Below, piece after piece: positions 23,410 through 33,058 of a DNA stretch of 64,000 bases. The position numbers and the translations under genes are program-made. The stretch spans positions 1 through 64,000 of the forward strand of contig QNGE01001684.1 of the NCBI GenBank assembly GCA_008508345.1. The letters are read 5' to 3'. The notes below the pieces were generated by a model that was not told the origin of the DNA, did no database searches, and saw only the letters and a program-made list of their open reading frames with translations. This DNA comes from Paragonimus westermani. Its lineage: Eukaryota > Platyhelminthes > Trematoda > Plagiorchiida > Troglotrematidae. How positions within the stretch are numbered: the stretch's first letter is position 1; the number at the start of each line of letters is the position of its first letter.

Positions 23410-23809
23410 CAGGCATTATTCTGAATCCTGGGGCAAATGTGGCAGGGGTCTTGACAACGCTGCCTGCAGAGACATAGCAAAAATCACAGTGTTGCCTCGT
23501 TTGCTCAAAGCCGGGCACCCTTGAACCGCCTCGAAGTCATATGACAGTCGGCATGGCTGTCAAACCCGGTGACCACCGCCTCAGTCGCGGCGGCATATTC
23601 CAGCATCGTAGGGCCCCATCCCGCCTCATCCATCATCGCCTTCGCCCTTCCCGTGAGCAGCATCCGCACGTCCGCCAGCTTTGCCTGGTCCGCTTTCACT
23701 CAGACCGCCTCCGCCACGTTTCTAAGTCCTCAAGGAAACTCCGAACATCCCCGTTCTCAAATGGCTGCGTCCACGAGACCTTCAACCTCGTATTCTGGCC
23801 ACGGCACCA
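23410..23809 (-). pseudogene. Element B gag N-terminal region
   Basis: A gag-like start, KVSWTQPFENGDVRSFLED, lies just inside the 5' LTR (frame 23696-23809). It is followed in another frame (23505-23699) by DVRMLLTGRAKAMMDEAGWG, the capsid-type helix region. The N-terminal F-x-x-G-D pattern is usual for capsid proteins of this gypsy group. A frameshift near 23697 separates the halves. Confidence 0.6.
23792..23809 (-). promoter_or_regulatory. Element B primer-binding site
   Basis: On the minus strand tggtgccgtggccagaat begins two bases inside the 5' LTR. TGG matches the CCA end of a tRNA, as expected for a primer-binding site. The primer tRNA was not identified. Confidence 0.55.
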
Positions 23810-23811
23810 AT

Positions 23812-24121
23812 TGTTGTGAACCGAGGAGGCAGATGGCACAGAGGATTTTTGGGAAACCAATACACGAGTTATGCGTCTCAACCTGACTAAGAACGAAAAC
23901 ATTCATTTGCAAACAACACTGATCTGAGGATGTTCCGTTCGCAATGGATGCCGAGTCTTAGTTCTCTCGCGTAGCAAAAGCCGTTCCATGTGATGCTGTC
24001 CCCCAATGATCCTTCCCGTATCGCTCCCATATTTTCCCGCGGCCATTTCGACCCATGCCGTCGCCTTGCTACTGTATAGTGGTGGTGCATGTAGTATAGT
24101 GCGATCGTCCGTCATCACTTC
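23812..24121 (-). repeat. Element B 5' LTR
   Basis: This is the partner of 18980-19289, with the same orientation and near-identical sequence. The flanking base pattern on the outer side is the acaag target duplication. Confidence 0.85.
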
Positions 24122-24126
24122 ACAAG

Positions 24127-24291
24127 GACACGTTGTGAAGAATAATCTCTCGATACCTGTGTCGCTGTCAATGCACGTTTCCTGTTGATGCGTGACTTTC
24201 GTCTTTTGCAAGACGGGCCTTGCGCGTTTCGATCTGCAAACATTGGACACAGTGTGCGCAGTTCCTGTGGTTGACTTTCTGGTATATTACA
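24127..24291 (+). repeat. Element C 5' LTR, 3' part
   Basis: Shared landmarks with the 3' LTR include cctgttgatgcg, gcaagacgggccttgcgcg and cacagtgtgcgcagttcctg. The LTR ends in ttaca at 24291. The right-hand target duplication of element B lies at its left edge. Confidence 0.75.
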
Positions 24292-24295
24292 ATTT

Positions 24296-24313
24296 TGGCA
24301 CTCACGGTGGGAC
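24296..24313 (+). promoter_or_regulatory. Element C primer-binding site (candidate)
   Basis: The bases tggcactcacggtgggac begin four bases after the LTR end. TGG is consistent with a tRNA CCA end. The primer tRNA was not identified. Confidence 0.45.
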
Positions 24314-24412
24314 ACAAGTATTTCATTGATGATCGGTTACACAGATAACGAGGAAATGCCTGAGCTTACAGATTGAGCAAAGGAGCTACGTATTTCGGAG
24401 CACAGCCCCGCA

Positions 24413-25130
24413 TTGGGCATGCAACAGGAACGGGAACTGCCAGCTCCAGAGAAGTACATTGTCGGGGAAGACACTGACCTTTGGGAGGCAAAAGTTCACC
24501 GATACATAAGGCATTTCTCTCCGGATTGGCATGTGGATGTTGTATCGACTTTAGTTTCCCGCGGGGCTCATGGAAAAATGGTCCAGTTCGATATTCCGTA
24601 AGGCCTCGAAGGTCTGTTCCGCCTTCTGCGACGTAGGGTCGCAGGTCATCGTCCAGCAGTTGAGTATCGGAAAGAAGTTCATGATCGACGACAGCTAATT
24701 GCGAAAGGAATAATGGATCATACGCAACAGCCAAGGAGATTGGCGCGTCTGGCGTTTGTGAACGAGACGCAGGAGCAGGGAAAGTCGTATTCTGGGGGTT
24801 TTTTGGAAGGGATTCGACAACCACAGAACCAGTGTGAATTCCTTCTCATATACCCCACCGGAACTTGACCGAGTTGTTGGACCAAGAGCAATGTGTTGAA
24901 CTCGGAAATGAACAATTCAGCTGTGTGATTCAGGGTGCTTTTGACAAGCGACTGCAGAGTAAGTTGGTCAGCGGGAGAATTCACGCGGGAGGCAAACATC
25001 ACATTCGAGACGCCCGAAAGCGGAAGTATCAAACATCAGTCGACCTGACCGGCGCAGGTGTTTTATTTGTGGCTGGTGTGGACACGTGGCGCGTTTGTGT
25101 CCATTATCCGCTCGGGAGCGTGCGCTTGTC
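24413..25130 (+). pseudogene. Element C gag with CCHC zinc knuckle
   Basis: The frame 24413-24601 reads as a capsid start (VGEDTDLWEAKVHRYIRHF), then changes frame after a stop. The clear landmark is at 25059-25100, where CFICGWCGHVARLC gives the C-x2-C-x4-H-x4-C zinc knuckle that binds element RNA. It is flanked by arginines, as in most nucleocapsids. Three or more frames are needed to read the whole region, so it is dead. The 600-bp repeat interrupts the element about 60 bases after the gag tail. Confidence 0.7.
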
Positions 25131-25192
25131 GGTAAGTCTCCCGTATATTAATGGAGTCCCCCTTGTTTCTAAATGTGAGAATGAAGATGTTT

Positions 25193-25797
25193 AATAATAA
25201 TAATAATAATGGTATATTTCTCAACCCATTCGTGAGAAACACGCTCACATAAGCGTGATCAGTACACACATTTTAACGTGACTACATAACGTACACACAA
25301 TTGTTAATTGTACAAGACACCAATTATGGAAACAGAGTAATAAAACGGACAAAATAATGAAGGAACACTTTAGTTTATGAAGAGGCAGATGGCTCACTTG
25401 CTTCCGAAACAAAAGTTCTCAAGATTTTCAATATTCAATAAAAAATGTTAAGTTGTTACATCAATTGTTGCTTCACAAGGCTAACGTAGGTCATGTGTTC
25501 AGGGTCATGCCAGAAAAAGGATTTTTCAGGATGGAGAAAATGAATAGTCGAAGAATTTCGCCATTAGTTGATATGGATGGCCTCGGAAAAATACGTAGAA
25601 ACGTTTGGGAAGATAGGCGGGTACCAATTTTCCCGGAGAACTGGACGATCTTCTGGACTGGACTCCGTTATTTCCTCAAATCGACGGAATTTCACGAATT
25701 GCCCAACCAGTACAGGATTTTGATTCTCCGAACGTTGTGGAATGTTGTCTCGCATTGGAATTTACCGTAGAATCAAAAATGAAAGGCAAAATCACGT
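25193..25797 (+). repeat. 600-bp repeat, copy 2, inserted in element C
   Basis: This is almost identical to 16855-17457 and has the same orientation, starting with AAT units after gatgttt. It separates the gag zinc knuckle of element C from its protease, so it must have arrived after element C. No target-site duplication could be identified with certainty. Confidence 0.75.
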
Positions 25798-26010
25798 GTT
25801 GCATTGTGCCTTGTACTGGAAGCGAAAGTTGGTGATCTTGACTTTGAATGTCTGTTAGAATCTGGATTCGTGTGCAGCATGCTTGAAAATGAGACGTACG
25901 CCACTTGTCCGTTTGATGTAGCAGCGGGGCCTGTCAGCCAGGTTCTGGCCGTGAATAGACAACCGTTACACATATTGGCGTGCAGATGGAGATGTGAACG
26001 TGTACACTGA
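25798..26010 (+). pseudogene. Element C aspartic protease (degenerate)
   Basis: The frame 25804-26010 reads KVGDLDFECLLESGFVCSML, which fits the retropepsin start with the active-site D-S-G changed to E-S-G, so the catalytic aspartate is lost. It is followed by VLAVNRQPLHILAC where the flap region would be. The position between gag and RT agrees. This reading rests on one motif and context. Confidence 0.5.
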
Positions 26011-26119
26011 ATTACTTCGTCGTCCCAAAGTTACCGTTTAACGTCATTCTGGGCATCTACTATTTGGTAACCCCGCAGTGTATCCTGGATCTACCTAACC
26101 TGACCGTACGCGTATATTA

Positions 26120-26880
26120 CGAGCGTTTTTCGTTGGAACCTGTGCACAAAACATTATCAGACCTTGTGGATGTCCGAAAAGGACAGCGGGCAACTGAGGG
26201 GGAAGTGCACGTCGAGTTTGAATGGAAGAAATTCATAAGCGGCAGTATCCTACATCTCCCGGCACGCACAGCACAGAGAGTACGGAGAGTAATTGAAGAT
26301 CATCAGGCAACATACTGGTGGGAAGAACAACCGCCTGGAGGCACTCACCTTATGCGATAGAGTATCGACATAGGAGAGGCACACCCGATTCGGCAGGCGG
26401 CTGGTCTCTTACTAGTCCGTCTTCAAAACCAGGTGGAACAATTATTAGCAGATATGTTAGCGAAAGGCATTATCTGGCCGTCAGCATCCCCATGGGCGTC
26501 TCCGGTTGTATTAGTGAGGAAGAAGGATGGATCCTTGAGATTATATCTACTATCGCCAGTTAAACGCGGTACATAAAAAAGTCTCGTTTTCACTACCACG
26601 TATCGATGACACCATTGATTCACTTTCGAGCACCGAGTTGTTCAGTACTCTTAATTTGGACTCTGGTTCCTGGCGGGCGGAATAGCACCGCAGTGATCGT
26701 GTGAAAACCGCGTTTGTGGTACTCTCTGGTCCGTACGAGTTTGAACCCGTGCCATTCGGTTCGACGAATGTCCCAGCTACCTTTCAAAGGTTAATGCAAC
26801 AGGTGCTCGGAGACCTAACTCCCAAGCAGTGTCTGGTTCACTTAGATGACATGATTGTACATTGACGTACCTTTGATGAA
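26120..26880 (+). pseudogene. Element C reverse transcriptase (broken)
   Basis: Several frames together give the order of a gypsy [22 protein letters not shown] and [11 protein letters not shown] lie at 26450-26550. A degenerate motif A, TLNLDSGSW, lies near 26650. Then come YEFEPVPFGSTNVPATFQRL at 26740-26790 and the catalytic box CLVHLDDMIVH at 26834-26866, in which the two aspartates remain. Stops and frame changes are numerous, among them one after motif A. The connection region continues toward 27130. Confidence 0.7.
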
Positions 26881-27175
26881 CATTTGCATAACCTATCCAA
26901 CGTCCTTTCAGGATTAGCTGAGGCCGGACTGAAATTGAATCCAGTCGCGCGGACTGGAGTAAAATATTCAAAACACCCCATTTCACTATCTGCTGTGAGC
27001 TGTGATCTTGAAAAGGTAAGTAAGGTTAATGGCCAACTCCTGAAAGTGTTGAGAGGATCCGTAGTTTCCTTGGGTTGGCTCTTTATTATCGACGATTCGT
27101 TCCCTGCTTTCCTCAAAGAGCTAAACCTCTAAAATTGGTGACGGAAAAGGGACAAGTGAGCGAGTGGTCTGAAGA

Positions 27176-27472
27176 ATGTCAGTAGTCGTTCGACTGAAAA
27201 ATGTGTCATGCACTGCCCCCATTTTAGCGCCCCCAGACACAAGGGCGAGTGCGAAAATGTTTGTCTCAGATACTGACGTCAGTGACATCGCTATGGGGGC
27301 TGTATTGCCTCGGTTAGACAATAATTATACAGAACGTGTTATTGCTTATGGAAACCGAAGCCTCAACAAAAGTGAAAGGGACTGTTGTACCACTAGAAGG
27401 GAGTTGCTTGCTCTAGTACATTTTATTGAACATTTCCATCAGTATCTCATCAAGAGGCGTTTATTGGTTTGA
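27176..27472 (+). pseudogene. Element C RNase H domain
   Basis: This 98-codon frame contains SDTDVSDIAMGAVL with the first acidic residue, IAYGNRSLNKSERDCCTTRR with the glutamate-bearing block changed from Y-S to D-C, and ELLALVHFIEHFHQYL. This is the usual RNase H arrangement in Ty3/gypsy Pol. The next block (FERTTHHSND) continues in another frame at 27460-27500. Confidence 0.7.
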
Positions 27473-27619
27473 ACGGACCACTCATCACTCCAATGACTGC
27501 AGAATTTCAAGGATCCGGAAGGGCAAGTTGGCTGTTGGCAAAATTTGCAAGAGTACAACTCTGAACGCAAACACAGGCCTGGTTAGCGTCACCGAAATGC
27601 TGAAGCATTACCTAGAAGA

Positions 27620-28923
27620 ATGATTTGCGCCAAAGGCGATTGCCCTTCATGCACATTGTACTCCATGACGATCACCGTAAGACCAGAGGAGAATAATCAA
27701 TGGACTGTCATTCAAAGCAACGATGCAGACCTACAAAATATATATAAGCGGATGAAAAAAGCTAGACCACGTCCGACCTCCCAAGTGATGGCAGGAGGTA
27801 GTTGGGTGGTGCGCTGCTTGTGGTCTTTGCAGACCCATCTCTACACAGTCGGTGGGGTTCTTCATTATCAGTATGGCCCAACGTACGAATGCCAGATCGT
27901 ATTCCAAGAATCGGCGGTTCAAATAGTTTCACAGGAACTTTGTGAGAATTTGGGACTCACGGGCCAGAACAAACTCGAAGAAGTTGAGAGACGGCGTTTC
28001 TGGTGTCCCCATCATCAAAGAGAACTCAGGAGTAATCGGATACCCCGTTGATGGGGCATCCGAATGAGATAGTAGAAGTTGACGTGATCGGACCACCACC
28101 GGAGATCAGTCGAGTAAATAGGTACATCCTCGTGATAGTAGACCATTTCACTAAATGGTTTGAAGCGGTGCCAGTGTCACGAGCAGATGGCGAAACAACC
28201 GCCAAATTTATTTCCGATCACTGGATCTCACGCTGGAGCTTCACAACTCAACTGCACACTGACGGAGGATCAAATATCGAGAGCACATTATTGCATGAAC
28301 TGTGCGGAATATTGAACATCATGAAGACAAGGACGGCTGCCTATCATTTGCGGGGTAATGGTGCCCCAGAGAGCGTCGACCGCACCCTTAAGTCCGTCTT
28401 AACAGCGTTTGTGAGTTCAGAAAAGACCATATCATGGGACGGAGCCGTACCTCAGTGCCTGTTCGCATATTGTGCTAGCGTCCACTCATCTACCGCACAG
28501 TCAACACACTACCTGCTAACAGGAAGAGAGATGCGCTGCCGTCCGATTTGCTTGTACTCAAATTGCCGCCAGATTACTCATTAACCTCAGACCGTTGCGT
28601 TCAGCTACGTGACAAGCTGACAAAAGCACACACGGTGGCACGGACACACCTGCGGACGATCCAGCGCAGACAGAAGGATTACTATGATAGGAAGGCATAT
28701 GGTAACCTCTTGAAGCCCGGGGATGAAGTGTGGTTGCGTGCAGAAGTCCCAGAAGATGGAATTCCAGAAAAATTGTTTCATGAATGGAAGGGGCCATAGG
28801 CCGTGCACGACATCGTTACCGATTCCAGCTGCACTATATGGGACGATAACGGCAACAGGTCCGGACCCAAAGCGGTGCATTTCAATCGCTTCAAGCCAGA
28901 CGCCACAGAACAAGATCAATTGA
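27620..28923 (+). pseudogene. Element C integrase with DDE core and broken GPY module
   Basis: The frame 28048-28584 (178 codons) holds the catalytic core: VEVDVIGPPPEIS (first D), QLHTDGGSNIES (second D), and NGAPESVDRTLKS (E, 35 residues further in usual spacing). The zinc-binding domain at 27900-28040 is poorly preserved. The frame 28548-28799 continues with QRRQKDYYDRKAYGNLLKPG and ends at FHEWKGP followed by TAG, exactly where the third residue of a G-P-Y/F module should be. The downstream VHFNRFKP then resumes in the same frame. A one-base change of a tyrosine codon is a likely cause. Confidence 0.75.
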
Positions 28924-29007
28924 TAAATTGCAATGAGTTGGAAGTAGCTGGGGAGTGCATTGTACAACCAGATGGGGGCAGTTTGGAGCACTGCTGTTGG
29001 TGTTTTC

Positions 29008-29017
29008 GATGGGGGGG
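29008..29017 (+). promoter_or_regulatory. Element C polypurine tract
   Basis: The purine run gatggggggg immediately precedes the 3' LTR start. Confidence 0.6.
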
Positions 29018-29392
29018 TGTAGTGTAATAGCATATAATGCGCCGCCATTTTGCTTCGCCACACATGCTCCCTTCCGCTTCCCTTCAGGTCCTCAAACACG
29101 TGCAACGGGCTGGGGAGGGTGACCAACCAAAACCAGAAGTCGGCGGTCAGTGAGCATGGGGCCATGTCTGATTGTTGGGAATCTCATGGCCGTGGGACCC
29201 AGCATATATGTATATATATATATAGACGAGAACATGTAAAAAAGAATAACTCGGTACCTGTGTTGCTGTCAATGCACGTTTCCTGTTGATGCGCGACTTT
29301 CGTCTTCTGCAAGACGGGCCTTGCGCGTTTCGATCTGCAAACATCGGACACAGTGTGCGCAGTTCCTGTGATTGACTTCCCGGCATATTATA
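29018..29392 (+). repeat. Element C 3' LTR
   Basis: The LTR begins tgtagtgtaatagc after the polypurine tract and ends near catattata. Its 3' part matches 24138-24291. Its 5' part matches the inverted fragment 18766-18940 and the fragment at 16811-16856. A TA run lies at 29203-29224. Confidence 0.75.
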
Positions 29393-29884
29393 AATGGCAT
29401 ATCGATTAATAGAAAATAACCATTCACTGCACTTTTATTTTGGAAAATTATTGGTCAAATGTAATAAAAACTGATGCCGACATGATAAAGCATACCCCTC
29501 TTGAAGTCTGTGTGAAATTAAGTAGCAAACGACGATTATAGATCCGGCGATTGAACCGTCGTTGGATCATGAGGACTAAGCTTTTTATAGAGCAGCAACC
29601 GTAAGACGGAAATGTCAGCATATTTAAACGTAGGTGTATGCGCAAAAAACTGGGCGAATTCAGGGGTATTTTTCCAGCTATATTCGGCGTGCTTATATGC
29701 GTGTAATAGCCGTTCGTTGCTACCACGGTGTAAATTTTTCTTGGGTACAAGGCGTACGTTGAAATGCGGACGAACGACATTGAGAAGCATATGGCACTTG
29801 ACAACTCACAGGAGTTCCGCGCAACTATTCCAGTCTACGAATGAAGGCAAGAAACACACAACGCACAAAACCTTATGAATAATC
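29393..29884. other. Unassigned sequence
   Basis: Nothing recognisable was seen between element C and the Penelope-like terminal repeats. Frames are short and overlap on both strands. Confidence 0.3.
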
Positions 29885-30140
29885 CATTCATTAGACCAAG
29901 GTTACGAGTGAATGGAGAATATACTCGATACCGAAACAAATACGATGTTTCCTCCCAGTTGCATAGGATAACATGGAGGCGTCAAGAGACAAACCGCAAA
30001 AACAGAGGTTGACTGTTAAAGATTGAAAAAGGCTACCACTAAACTTCACACGATAATTGATTTGGCACAGACCGGAGGTTGACTGGGTGTTGTGCCACAG
30101 CGTCAAGGTCAAAAGTATGCGTGTGGTTAGACTGGATGCA
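29885..30140 (-). repeat. Extra terminal-repeat copy of Penelope-like element
   Basis: This stretch matches 30487-30740 at an offset of about 601 bases, including acaaaccg, aaacagagg, ctaaacttcacacgataatt and ttgactgggtgttgtg. It includes the last codons of the GIY-YIG frame plus the following terminal repeat. Tandem partial copies of this kind are usual in Penelope-like elements. Confidence 0.7.
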
Positions 30141-30470
30141 TGAGATTTGTGATGAAACTGAAGAAGGTGAGTTCCTCCACATGTACGTCCAAAGTTATCT
30201 CGCAGATGTCAGATTTGGTGGAAAGAATGACGAGGACTTTGTCTGATACGCGGTTTCAGCCATTCGGAAGGACGCCCAGTACGCATGCAAACCAACGGTT
30301 ACATTCAGTGCTGAAAGAAAGCTGGGGTAGTAAGTGCCGGTTGCCACAGAGTTCAAATAGATCATTCACGAAGATTTCCGCACGTGTTCGTTCTCGGTTA
30401 TTTCACTGTGTTCAAGCATGTTTCAGCATGGGGTGTGGTTTGCTTCTGCACGCAATCTAGAAAGAATGGA
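30141..30470. other. Spacer between two PLE terminal repeats
   Basis: About 330 bases lie between the two terminal-repeat copies. No coding signature was found. They may be the 5' leader of the adjoining tandem unit, but the plus-strand copy at 35.8 kb gave no clear match. Confidence 0.25.
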
Positions 30471-30657
30471 TGGGAAAATGTTGGAAAGATCCCACAAGAT
30501 CGCGAGGAACGACGTGATGAACAATTGTGTTTGATAATTCTTTCTCAAGTCAATGAAATTACATAGGATTTCAATCAAGGCGTCATGAGACAAACCGTAT
30601 AAACAGAGGCTGACTGTTAACGAATGACAGTGGCTACTACTAAACTTCACACGATAA

Positions 30658-31203
30658 TTAGTTTGGCCCAGACCGGACGTTGACTGGGTGTTGTGTCACA
30701 CCGTCAAGGTCAAATGTATGTGTGTGGTTAGACTGGATGTGATTGATCTGTGTCCACGGAAGTTGCGGGGACTGAACAAACGTCTTTTGAGAGCACAGAT
30801 TAGGGTTGCGTAATCTGATTGCAATCGATTGGGCAGTCGCCAGAATACGCTGACGGACTGTTTTTGGTTGAGCGTTGGCCATTCTGTAGATAACCCGGAA
30901 TGCTTTGTTAACTTCTCTGCAGTAGTTGGTGTCAGCTAGATGCGCAACAATGGCGCTGGCAACTGATTTACGGCTACCGGTTCCGATCCAAGCTGGATGA
31001 TGTTCTTTGATCCTTTTCGACAAGCGCCTAGTCGTACGACCAACATATTCTGCAGTACAACAGCAGCATGAAAATGAATACACGAGCATCGATTGATCGT
31101 GGTCTGATAGCTTGTCTTTCAGGCTTAATCTTAACACCGGCATTGTTGTGAACCAACTTCTTAAGGTTGCTGCTGGGAAAGTGCTTCTAAGTGACTGGTA
31201 CAT
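30658..31203 (-). CDS. PLE copy 1 GIY-YIG endonuclease domain
   Basis: This is an intact 181-codon frame. It contains LKDKLSDHDQSMLVYSFSCC, then AEYVGRTTRRLSKRIKEHHP. This is the Penelope form of the GIY-YIG nuclease: the first motif around Y-S-F, then Y-V-G-R-T with the catalytic arginine in R-L-x-x-R-I, then E-H. The C-terminal part (KAFRVIYRMANAQPKTVRQR) also follows the family pattern. The domain nicks target DNA for insertion. It lies in a separate frame from the RT at 31251, so the two are not fused here as they should be. Confidence 0.8.
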   Translation of the reverse strand: MYQSLRSTFPAATLRSWFTTMPVLRLSLKDKLSDHDQSMLVYSFSCCCCTAEYVGRTTRRLSKRIKEHHPAWIGTGSRKSVASAIVAHLADTNYCREVNKAFRVIYRMANAQPKTVRQRILATAQSIAIRLRNPNLCSQKTFVQSPQLPWTQINHIQSNHTHTFDLDGVTQHPVNVRSGPN

Positions 31204-31250
31204 GCACCGGTTGAACCTATCTGCTACAGCATCCCCTTAAAACGGGAGTT

Positions 31251-32450
31251 TTATAAACACGACCTTTTTTCAGCTGTGGACATTACCTCATGCGGAATGT
31301 TGATCTTCATACTTGAATTGATGAATTGTTCCGGGTAACCGTTTTCCCTCAATAGATTTTCAACCGTTTTCAATTCCCGCTCAATTGCGTCCTCTGAACA
31401 AATCTTTCTTGCTCTAGTTGCCAGGCATTGAGCTAGATTTTGTTTCTGTTTGAGAGGCACGAATCTGTTGAAATTTGTGTATTGTTCTGTCCAGGTGGGT
31501 TCACGATATACCGACCTACTCAGTGTACCCTCTCGACGTCTGGTCAATTTGACGTCTAAGTAATGAAACTCGTTGTTAGATTCCTCCTCTGAGGTAAAAC
31601 GCAGTGAAGCATGTGCTGCATTAAAAACCCGGAGAATGGTTGTCAACTCATCTCTTGACTGTGTGACAACAAATATGTCGTTTATGTATTGGCGGTACAT
31701 GTGGAGACTCTGGATGGTTGACTGTATTTGGGATTCTAATGTACCTATGAATGCATCTGCCAGTAGTGGACCTAAAGGGGATCCCATTGCTACTCCATCC
31801 GACTGTCAATACAGTTCGCCACTGAACATGAACTGAACGTTGAGGGTACACCGCGAAAGTAATGCTTTTAAGTCTGATTTTTGTAATGCAAACATACTTT
31901 CCGGTTGTTCTGTCCGATCGCATAGAAAGTTGATTGTCTCCACCAGCGGAACATTTGTGAATAGCGAGGCGACATCAAGGCAGCCCATGTACCCGCGACT
32001 AACATTGATATCCCACGCGAAGTCCACACAATCGTAAGTATCACGGAGACTGTTTGGGCGCAATTTCTGTCGTATAGGCTCTAGTATTTTTGCCAAGCGG
32101 TTAGCTGCTGCGTGATATGGTGAATTGCGCATAGCAAGTATCGGCCTAACTGAACCACCACTTTTGTGGGATAATGGATCCAGTTGGTTTCACCCGGTAA
32201 AACCGAGATTGTGTGATACGGCCCTTTTGCATTAGCCAATGTAAGGATTTGGTGACTTAATTTTCAACAAGTTCCGTTTTGTCTTTCTCATTTTTCGGCT
32301 TCCTGAATTTGCTATTATCTGAAAGTATCGATAGCATCTTCTCGGTATAATCAGATCTATTCAGAATCACAATCTCGACGCATTTGTCTGATCGAGTGAG
32401 CAAGATATCATGTGCACGTAAAATTCTTAGAGCATCCAGATGCTTTCGAG
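31251..32450 (-). pseudogene. PLE copy 1 reverse transcriptase (catalytic D to N)
   Basis: The frame 31806-32132 has NRLAKILEPIRQKLRPNSLR and CLDVASLFTNVPLVETI, in which the motif-A aspartate is present. The frame 31251-31787 starts MGSPLGPLLADAF and has the catalytic box as YRQYINDIFVV. Plus-strand copy 2 keeps Y-G-D-D at this place, so here the first aspartate of the pair has become asparagine (GAC to AAC), which should abolish polymerase activity. It continues with EFHYLDVKLTRRREGTLSRS. The upstream part 32132-32450 is homologous to copy 2 but is full of stops. Confidence 0.8.
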
Positions 32451-32559
32451 TTATCGGGCTCTTATGAGATAAAGCTGATTGGCGATATTTGTAACAGTTA
32501 CTGTCCAGATGATATTTTTCCGTATGCCAACGCCATCACAATCCATCAAAGCCTGCTCA

Positions 32560-33058
32560 ATCTTGTGCTCAGAAAACCCATTTTTGAGTACGTTCAACTA
32601 GATACGATCATCCATCGGAAACTCGGGCGGGGACAACGTAGTCACACATGTATTGCGTTATTTGTACCATAAAATCGAAGTAGCATCAATAACCTATATC
32701 CACCCTTGGCAACTTTGATCATGGACATCAAATTATATATTTGTATTTATGTTATGTAACCTTTACTTATGCCTTCAAATCAACGCTTTAGCCTTAGAAA
32801 CTGTGAGCNATCCTGTGCGCAGAAAACCCATTTTTGAGTACGTTAAACTAGATGCGATCATTTATCGGAAACTCCGGTGGGGACAAGTAGTCACACATGT
32901 ATTACTTTATTTTTACCATAAAAACGAAGTAGCAACAATAACCTATATCCACCCTTGGTAGCTTTGATCATGCACATCAAATTTTATATTCGTATTTATG
33001 TTATGTAAACTTTACTTATGCCTTCAAATCAACGCTTTAGCCTTAGAAACTGTGGGCT
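32560..33058. repeat. 250-base direct duplication around single n (32809)
   Basis: The segment 32560-32808 recurs at 32810-33058 with a few substitutions. Both contain agaaaacccatttttgagta and end in gccttagaaactgtg. The copies meet at an isolated n. It is best read as unmerged allelic contig ends. Confidence 0.85.

Larger units (their letters stand above)
18975..24126 (-). mobile_element. Ty3/gypsy element B, near-complete, minus strand
   Basis: A 5.14-kb LTR retrotransposon (18980-24121) lies between two copies of the 5-base sequence acaag (18975-18979 and 24122-24126), a perfect target-site duplication. It has 310-bp LTRs, a primer-binding site two bases inside the 5' LTR, and a polypurine tract before the 3' LTR. 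On the minus strand the order is gag, protease, RT, RNase H, integrase: the Ty3/gypsy order. The coding region is split by many stops and frameshifts, although the LTRs differ at only about four sites. It has inserted into a TA-rich part of an LTR belonging to element C. The closest family is not certain. Confidence 0.85.
24127..29392 (+). mobile_element. Ty3/gypsy element C, plus strand, degenerate
   Basis: The plus-strand order is: remains of the 5' LTR, gag, a 600-bp foreign repeat, protease, RT, RNase H, integrase, 3' LTR. The 3' part of the LTR (24138-24291) matches 29235-29392. Its 5' part has been displaced by element B and is found inverted at 18766-18940. Catalytic residues of RT and integrase can still be read, but many stops and frame changes are present, and the LTR copies differ at several positions, so this insertion is older than element B, as the nesting also demands. 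Confidence 0.8.
30470..32515 (-). mobile_element. Penelope-like element, copy 1, minus strand
   Basis: Homology to the plus-strand copy at 35.8-38.4 kb extends from about 32515 to the terminal repeat at 30470-30740. The 5' third of the coding region is missing. RT and GIY-YIG endonuclease domains follow in the order typical for Penelope-like elements. Frames are broken at about 31810 and 31230-31250. Confidence 0.85.

Noticed and set aside
17113..25770. A duplicated 105-codon gene (17113-17430 and 25453-25770)
   Set aside because: The whole 600-bp segment is duplicated, not only the frame; the translation resembles nothing and an overlapping antisense frame is equally conserved.
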